The notes under the pieces: generated by a model
What the model was told of the DNA's origin: nothing
Databases searched by the model: none
The model's input: only the letters and a program-made list of their open reading frames with translations
NCBI GenBank assembly: GCA_022376925.1
Contig: JAIOJX010000027.1
Location: 18,183,471-18,247,470, forward strand
Length of the DNA: 64,000 nt
Source: Tragulus kanchil
Lineage: Eukaryota; Chordata; Mammalia; Artiodactyla; Tragulidae
Direction: 5' to 3'
Made by a program: the position numbers and the translations under genes
In this document: one piece after another, positions 58,274 through 64,000 of the stretch
How the letters are laid out: every line of letters starts with the position of its first letter
Position numbering within the stretch: the stretch's first letter is position 1

Positions 58274-58689
58274 TGCCAACTATTTCTTTCCCTCAAAATT
58301 CTATCAACATCTAAAAAGCTCTCACATCCCCTGTGACCTGGTGTCCTGGAATTTCACCAGCCTTTTGCCCCTCAAACATCGTTAAAGAATGTCTTTATTT
58401 CTTCAAAGAATGAGAGAAGAAAAAGTTACAGATGGTCCCTGTCAGCATTTTCTCTGCATTCATTTTCATTTTATTGAAGTAAAAAGAAATGAAATCTGTT
58501 GCTTTGGTGAAGAGGAAAAAAGGACAGATCTTGGTGTGCAAAATCAAGCCTGATCTTTTGAAGTAAACCAGGTCACATCTTTGCAATATACACAGACTGT
58601 TTCCATAAAATAAAGAAGGATTTGCACATAATGGAAAGATCAGTATTAGAGCATCCTATCAAGGATTTTTTTAAGGATTTTTTTTTTAA

Positions 58690-58820
58690 ATAAACTTTTT
58701 TTTTTTTTTTCCAGAGCAGTTTTAGGTTTAGAGAGCAATAGACAGGAAGGAGAAGCAGAGCACTCTTCCCGTTGTTGTGTATCTCAGCAGCATGGCACAT
58801 GTGTTACAACCCATGAAACT
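58690..58820. mobile_element. Possible ancient LINE fragment
   Basis: A T run followed by gagcagttttaggtttagag and catggcacatgtgttacaac resembles part of an old L1-type element. Weak, given by memory of the pattern only. Confidence 0.35.
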
Positions 58821-58889
58821 ATATTGACTTTAAGAAAATAATTACATGTTTCTATATATTGACTTTAAGAAAATAATTAAATGTGTCTA
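58820..58889 (+). repeat. 35-base tandem duplication
   Basis: A unit starting atattgactttaagaaaata at 58821 recurs at 58856 with three or so differences. It lies outside the 1.1-kb pairs, so it is an independent small duplication. Confidence 0.85.
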
Positions 58890-59139
58890 TATCCTGATAT
58901 TTTCAATTAAAATGTATATAGTGAAGGTATATGTAGAATTTAAAAACTATTCACAACCTAAAAGTTGAGAGTTATATTTTATTCAGGGGAAATTTTTAGA
59001 ACTTTAGCCTGGGAGACAGCATCTCAAGTAACCCTGAGAGGACTGCTCGGAGGAGGTGAGTTGGGGAGCCAGGTTGTACAGTTTTGCAATGAAGGGCAAT
59101 TTTGGAACAAAGTTGCTGAATGTCAAAAGGTTACTGTAA

Positions 59140-59473
59140 GACTTTCCCTGGTAGCTCAGTGGCGAAGAGTTCGCTTGCCAGTGCAGGAGACACAGGTTTG
59201 ATCCCTGATCCGGGGGTATCCCACATGCTGAGGAGCAACCAACTCCACGTACTGAGCCACAACTATGGAGCCTGGGCTCTAGAGCCTCGGAGCCGCAACG
59301 ATGGAGCCCGTGAGCCCTAGAGCCCGAGTTCCACAAGAGAAGTCACCGCAACAAGAAGCCTGCTGACCTCAACCAGAGAGTATCGCCCACTCCCTGCAAC
59401 TAGAGAAGAGCCTGCGGCAGCAGTGAACACCCAGAAAAAGCCAAAATTAAATAAATAAATGATTTTTTAAAAA
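59140..59473 (+). mobile_element. CHR-type SINE, forward, full length with target duplication
   Basis: Head gactttccctggtagctcag, cacaggtttgatccctg, a long body and an aattaaataaataaatg tail. The nine bases ttactgtaa flank it at 59131-59139 and 59474-59482, fixing both ends. Confidence 0.95.
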
Positions 59474-59799
59474 TTACTGTAAATTCGAGAAAACCAGTTA
59501 TCCCACGTTAAGGAATCTAATGTTTCCCTGTGTATGAGACGATGCAAGAGTATGGACTCATTGAAAGCATTCTTTTGATATGTCTCTCAGGTCTCTGGGG
59601 CCCATATCCTGTGTTTTCAGGTCCTGAGTTTTCTCCAGGCTCACTCTGAAGAGTGACTGCCATGCTCAAAGACAAATACGCTCTCCTTTCCCTGAACCCC
59701 TCAGGGCTCACCAGCTGTGGCTTGAATGCTGATTACCGTGACATCCTTTATTCACTGATACGGGAAGAAACACTCCATTTTTCGCATACAACAGGATGA

Positions 59800-60290
59800 T
59801 TGGATTTATTTAATGAAATGATGACTATGATCAAGCTAATAACCAACATACCCAGTATGATTAACTATGGTCAACAGGCTGTGTCAGGTCTCTAGACGTC
59901 TTCATCCTACATAACCTTGTCCTCTTGCACCCACATCCCCCACTGCCCTGCCTCTCAAGGTCCCAGTTTGACGCTCTGCATCTGGGTATTTGACTTTATT
60001 CGATTCTAGGTATGAGTGAGATTATGCAATGTTTGTCCTTCTGAGTCTGGCTTATCTCACTTAGGATAAGGTTCTCCAGGTTCGTCCGTGTTGTATGTAG
60101 TCACAGATGGCAGAATTATCTTCTTGACTAAGTCTACATTTTACACATATATAAATTCTTATTCTTCCATGTATTGGACACTTGGGTTTTTTGCCGTATT
60201 TTCAATGCTTTTGAATACTGTCGAATGAAATAGGAGTGCGGACATCTCTTCAAGGTACTGATTTCATATCCATTGGTTTATATCCTGGTT
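59800..60290 (-). mobile_element. L1 3' UTR, reverse
   Basis: Reverse complement of an older L1 3' UTR: gagtctggcttatctcactt, ctccaggttcgtccgtgttg, gtattggacacttgggtttt, gtgcggacatctcttcaagg. Confidence 0.87.
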
Positions 60291-60444
60291 TTGTTTTGTT
60301 TGAAAGCACCGTTTTCTCTTAGAAAAAGTCACCTTTTTGCTGACAAATCCCTGTTTGTGCACAAATGAACAGTAAAGCCAAACAAGGCATTGAGCCTTCA
60401 TGGCATGTGTTCTCTAGAGGGTCTCTGTGTTTTCTTTTAAAATC

Positions 60445-60494
60445 TTTTTATTTTATATTGATGAGTAGCTGATTAACCACGGTGTGACAATTTC
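60445..60494 (-). mobile_element. Short reversed LINE end
   Basis: tttttattttatattgatga then gattaaccacggtgtga looks like a reversed L1 terminus truncated before the following CHR element. Confidence 0.5.
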
Positions 60495-60726
60495 TGGTGG
60501 AAGAGGGGCTCTTGTATATGTTCGTCTGGCCATGCTAGGCCTTTGTAGCTCTGCCGACGTCTCTAGTTGGGGTGCGCCGCAGCTGCTCTCTTGTTTTGGT
60601 GTGGAGATGCCCATGGGGTGGTTTCTCTCACTGCTTGGCTCGAGGTCACGGGGGGCTCTGACGACGCAGTTGTTGCTCCTGGACTCAGAGCATAGGCTCA
60701 GGAGTTTGGGCGCATGGGCTTAGTTG
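60495..60726 (-). mobile_element. CHR-type SINE, reverse, cut at junction
   Basis: Reversed body with ctggccatgctaggcctttg and ggactcagagcataggctc; stops where pair V restarts. Confidence 0.85.
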
Positions 60727-60895
60727 AAGGGCATGGCCGCTAAGCACCCATATCCTGTGTTTTCAGGTCCTGACGCTCTCCTTTCCCTTTTTGAACCCCT
60801 CAGGGCTCACCAGCTGTGGCTTGAATGCTGATTACCGTGACATCCTTTATTCACTGATACGGAAGAAACACTCCATTTTTCGCATACAACAGGAT

Positions 60896-61388
60896 GATTG
60901 GATTTATTTAATGAAATGATGACTATGATCAAGCTAATAACCAACATACCCAGTATGATTAACTATGGTCAACAGGCTGTGTCAGGTCTCTAGACGTCTT
61001 CATCCTACATAACCTTGTCCTCTTGCACCCACATCCCCCACTGCCCTGCCTCTCAAGGTCCCAGTTTGACGCTCTGCATCTGGGTATTTGACTTTATTCG
61101 ATTCTAGGTATGAGTGAGATTATGCAATGTTTGTCCTTCTGAGTCTGGCTTATCTCACTTAGGATAAGGTTCTCCAGGTTCGTCCGTGTTGTATGTAGTC
61201 ACAGATGGCAGAATTATCTTCTTGACTAAGTCTACATTTTACACATATATAAATTCTTATTCTTCCATGTATTGGACACTTGGGTTTTTTGCCGTATTTT
61301 CAATGCTTTTGAATACTGTCGAATGAAATAGGAGTGCGGACATCTCTTCAAGGTACTGATTTCATATCCATTGGTTTATATCCTGGTT
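60896..61388 (-). mobile_element. L1 3' UTR, reverse (second copy)
   Basis: Duplicate of 59800-60290 through pair V. Confidence 0.87.
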
Positions 61389-61592
61389 TTGTTTTGTTTG
61401 AAAGCACCGTTTTCTCTTAGAAAAAGTCACCTTTTTGCTGACAAATCCCTGTTTGTGCACAAATGAACAGTAAAGCCAAACAAGGCATTGAGCCTTCATG
61501 GCATGTGTTCTCTAGAGGGTCTCTGTGTTTTCTTTTAAAATCTTTTTATTTTATATTGATGAGTAGCTGATTAACCACGGTGTGACAATTTC

Positions 61593-61919
61593 TGGTGGAA
61601 GAGGGGCTCTTGTATATGTTCGTCTGGCCATGCTAGGCCTTTGTAGCTCTGCCGACGTCTCTAGTTGGGGTGCGCCGCAGCTGCTCTCTTGTTTTGGTGT
61701 GGAGATGCCCATGGGGTGGTTTCTCTCACTGCTTGGCTCGAGGTCACGGGGGGCTCTGACGACGCAGTTGTTGCTCCTGGACTCAGAGCATAGGCTCAGG
61801 AGTTTGGGCGCATGGGCTTAGTTGCTCCAAGGCGTGTGGCATCATCCTGGGCCAGGAACGGAGCCTGTGTCTACTGCAGTGGCCGGTGGGTTTGTTACCC
61901 CTAAGCCACCAGGGAAGCC
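61593..61919 (-). mobile_element. CHR-type SINE, reverse, complete copy
   Basis: Complete version of 60495-60726, ending on the reversed head gccaccagggaagcc. Confidence 0.9.
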
Positions 61920-63192
61920 AAAGTGAGACTCTTCATACAATCCCTTAGTACAGTAAATTTGCTTTGGCTTAGAAATACATAGCAACGTGTACCTAAACTT
62001 TAGAACTATGACTTCAAAATTTCAGCCACTTATACGTAACACGTGTTTGCTTTTTCCTCTATATTAATGCTATCTGTACTGACCTTTTCTCTAAAGTGAC
62101 CCATTTTCCTCTAATAGAAATGCGCTTTTTGTCCTATGGCTATCCATCACAACTTTGATGTAACAGAAGACGCTGAATGTGTCATTTTGATATTTTCTAA
62201 AATTCATGACAATCACATCGATTAAAGCTTGATGGTGTACATCTATGCAGTCACCTGATGTTACCCTGGGTGTCGTATTTGTGGAAACAAGAGGGGGACG
62301 GCAGGACGCTGCGTGAGCATGTCCTATGATTGCCGTTCTGGTTTACATTCTCCATCCGTTTCCTCAGTCCCAACCACTCCTACATTTTTGTTTCTTTGAC
62401 AACATGTCTTAAAATCATCATCCGTTTGCCTTTCAAAGGGATTGTCTAGACAGTTTAACTGATATGAACAGATGCCTCACTGTTCTCTAACTATCTAGGC
62501 AGTTCTTTGTTTTTAGTTCTAGTAATAAAAGTAGAAACAGATATCCTTAACTCCACCTAATATTTATTTTAAAGGGAAGTACGGTTTTTTTTGTTTTTTT
62601 TGTTTTTTTTTGGCGGAGGGGAGAGCGGAGGATGATGCTTGTTACATCAGACAGAAATCGTATTCATCCAGGCACTTCTCTCCCCCCAACTCTAAATACA
62701 ACTCTTATTCAAGAAGCACAAAGGCTTCATCATAAAAGCTTAGTTAGAACCAGAGGCTCACACAACTCTGCTTTGTCTGGCTGCTTTCTAATCTGTTGAC
62801 TTTTAAAACTGAATGAGAAACATTGTTTCCTGAGAAGAGAAGGGAGCAAGAAAGGACAGGAAGACAATGCGGGCCGCGTTTCTCACCTGGAGGGAGAGGC
62901 TTCCTTCCGGGGCCCCTGCTGAGCACCCCGCACAGGTGAACGGCTCGAGGGCACTGCCGCCCTGAGCGCCAACATCCAGTGGAGCTCACAGAAGGAAAGC
63001 CCGAAAGAGGAGAAAATAAATGCATTAGTGGGAGGCAAAAATAGACAATAACTAAGAACTGAATAAAAGACTGAATTCTAAAAGTTATACTAGAGTATCT
63101 TAAGGCACCCCTGAAAAAATATGATTCTATTATAAGCCAAGTAATGAATTATTCTGGATAGACCTTTTACAATTCTCAGATTGGAAATTCTG
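61920..63192. other. Non-coding or possibly exonic sequence, pair W
   Basis: AT-rich until about 62830, with a T/G run at 62585-62612, then a GC-rich patch to about 62995. No mobile element is recognised. The GC-rich patch holds a candidate exon, listed next. Confidence 0.45.
62887..62984 (-). other. Candidate minus-strand exon in GC-rich patch, product unknown
   Basis: On the minus strand a long pyrimidine-rich stretch ends in ctgtgag (AG at 62986-62985). Then come 98 GC-rich bases with several CpG, ending in ctccag followed by gtgaga, a close match to the consensus 5' splice site. All three frames are open across it. I recognise no protein. The second copy (from about 63979) runs off the window. 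A neighbouring exon has not been found, so this remains a candidate. Confidence 0.3.
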
Positions 63193-63213
63193 TCTCTCTC
63201 TCTCTCTTTTTTT
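63193..63213 (+). repeat. CT microsatellite running into T run
   Basis: A TC dinucleotide repeat of about seven units followed by T, just before a reversed SINE. Confidence 0.85.
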
Positions 63214-63221
63214 TAATTAAA

Positions 63222-63325
63222 AATAAATTTTTGGCCACACCATGTGGCATGTGGGATCCTAGTTCCAAGACTAGGGATTGAACCCACACCCTCTTCAGTG
63301 GATGTACAGACCACCAGGGAAGTCC
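63222..63325 (-). mobile_element. CHR-type SINE, reverse, short
   Basis: ttggccacaccatgtggcat, cagggattgaaccc-like reversed B-box (as agggattgaacccac) and the reversed head gaccaccagggaagtcc. Confidence 0.88.
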
Positions 63326-63546
63326 TCGAACATGCTGGCATGGTTCATTGTAGAGTACCATTACTAGTGGCGGTCATGGGAAGACCATAGCAAGGGTGGC
63401 AGGCAGAGTTCTGGCAGAGTAGATAAACGCTGAATTAATTCAACAGGTTAATTGAAGAGAGTTCAACCAGAAGGGATTTTTGCTGACTGTAAGGTCTGAG
63501 GATTAATTCAAAACAGGTTAAGCCTAGGGAGGATAGAGGGATGCTG

Positions 63547-64000
63547 TTAACTGATATGAACAGATGCCTCACTGTTCTCTAACTATCTAGGCAGTTCTTT
63601 GTTTTTAGTTCTAGTAATAAAAGTAGAAACAGATATCCTTAACTCCACCTAATATTTATTTTAAAGGGAAGTACGGTTTTTTTTGTTTTTTTTGTTTTTT
63701 TTTGGCGGAGGGGAGAGCGGAGGATGATGCTTGTTACATCAGACAGAAATCGTATTCATCCAGGCACTTCTCTCCCCCCAACTCTAAATACAACTCTTAT
63801 TCAAGAAGCACAAAGGCTTCATCATAAAAGCTTAGTTAGAACCAGAGGCTCACACAACTCTGCTTTGTCTGGCTGCTTTCTAATCTGTTGACTTTTAAAA
63901 CTGAATGAGAAACATTGTTTCCTGAGAAGAGAAGGGAGCAAGAAAGGACAGGAAGACAATGCGGGCCGCGTTTCTCACCTGGAGGGAGAGGCTTCCTTCC
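63547..64000. other. Start of pair W copy 2
   Basis: Repeats 62455-62908, including the T/G run and the beginning of the GC-rich patch. Continues beyond the window. Confidence 0.8.

Larger units (their letters stand above)
56413..58620 (+). repeat. Head-to-tail duplicate pair U (shift about 1,125-1,130)
   Basis: Copy 1 is 56413-57494 and copy 2 is 57543-58620. The 48 bases between them look like a patchwork of short strings found elsewhere in the pair. Early copy 2 has several small deletions. Confidence 0.92.
59601..61824 (+). repeat. Head-to-tail duplicate pair V (shift 1,146 falling to 1,098)
   Basis: Copy 1 is 59601-60726 and copy 2 is 60747-61824. Copy 2 lacks about 50 bases near its start (present at about 59628-59678). 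Both copies carry a minus-strand L1 fragment and a CHR SINE that is complete only after copy 2. Confidence 0.92.
62455..64000 (+). repeat. Head-to-tail duplicate pair W (shift 1,092), cut by window end
   Basis: Copy 1 starts at 62455 and copy 2 at 63547. Only the first 454 bases of copy 2 fall inside the window, and they match copy 1 closely. Confidence 0.9.

Noticed and set aside
51..63960. tRNA-like A and B boxes such as ggttcgatccc at many places
   Set aside because: All lie in Bov-tA or CHR SINE heads; none has a full cloverleaf of a functional tRNA gene.
1..64000. A new tandem-repeat system or programmed amplification
   Set aside because: Repeated units share size but not sequence, have no common boundary motif, and show edge-focused decay with filler. 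An assembly error explains all of these; no biological mechanism I know does.
1..64000. CRISPR array, prophage, plasmid or bacterial operon
   Set aside because: No short regularly spaced direct repeats, no gene-dense strand-consistent frames; the mobile elements are those of ruminants.
1..64000. Endogenous retrovirus or LTR element
   Set aside because: No LTR pair, primer-binding site or retroviral coding remnant was recognised; the flanking direct repeats here are the 1.1-kb overlaps, which do not look like LTRs.

Overview
This window is nuclear DNA of a ruminant (Pecora). The diagnostic signal is the mobile-element set: Bov-tA SINEs, pieces of the BovB LINE, CHR-type tRNA-derived SINEs, ruminant L1 3' ends, and a few ancient MIR and hAT relics. 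I find no complete protein-coding gene, no functional tRNA or rRNA gene, no CRISPR array and no prokaryotic structure. Almost every open frame of 60-220 codons lies in a repeat or runs across a duplication junction, so the stretch reads as intergenic or intronic. The exact species cannot be told from what is visible.

The dominant feature is architectural. The window is a chain of about 24 pieces, and the last 1.03-1.19 kb of each piece is repeated as the first 1.03-1.19 kb of the next. I count 23 such head-to-tail pairs, called A to W here. Each pair has different sequence content, but the shift is always close to 1.1 kb. Differences between copies are mostly small indels and homopolymer lengths, and they are concentrated at piece ends. 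Several junctions carry 4-48 bases of filler. Where pieces are short the overlaps themselves overlap, so some stretches appear three times. This looks like unmerged overlapping consensus fragments from a long-read assembly, not a biological repeat system. Collapsing the pairs would remove about 26 kb and leave a true locus near 38 kb.

Layout: 1-11.8 kb holds six chained duplications (A-F) over a MIR, Bov-tA copies, an L1 with a CHR inserted, a hairpin-like Bov-tA and a hAT relic. 11.8-15.3 kb holds a MIR, CHR elements and pair G. 15.3-19.0 kb is mostly unduplicated and repeat-poor. 19.0-25.1 kb has L1 3' ends and pairs H and I. 25.1-31.0 kb has Bov-tA, BovB and CHR pieces and pairs J and K. 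31.0-33.0 kb is a clear nested insertion, with BovB and CHR inside one L1. 32.9-47.0 kb has pairs L-Q with SINE and L1 pieces. 47-53 kb has pairs R and S, the latter repeat-poor. 53.5-62 kb has pairs T-V with CHR, Bov-tA and L1. The end holds pair W, cut off by the window edge.

Three minus-strand stretches (around 29.3-29.7, 42.8-43.0 and 62.9-63.0 kb) have splice-site-like flanks and open frames. They are the only places where a host exon seems worth testing; none is recognised as a known protein.
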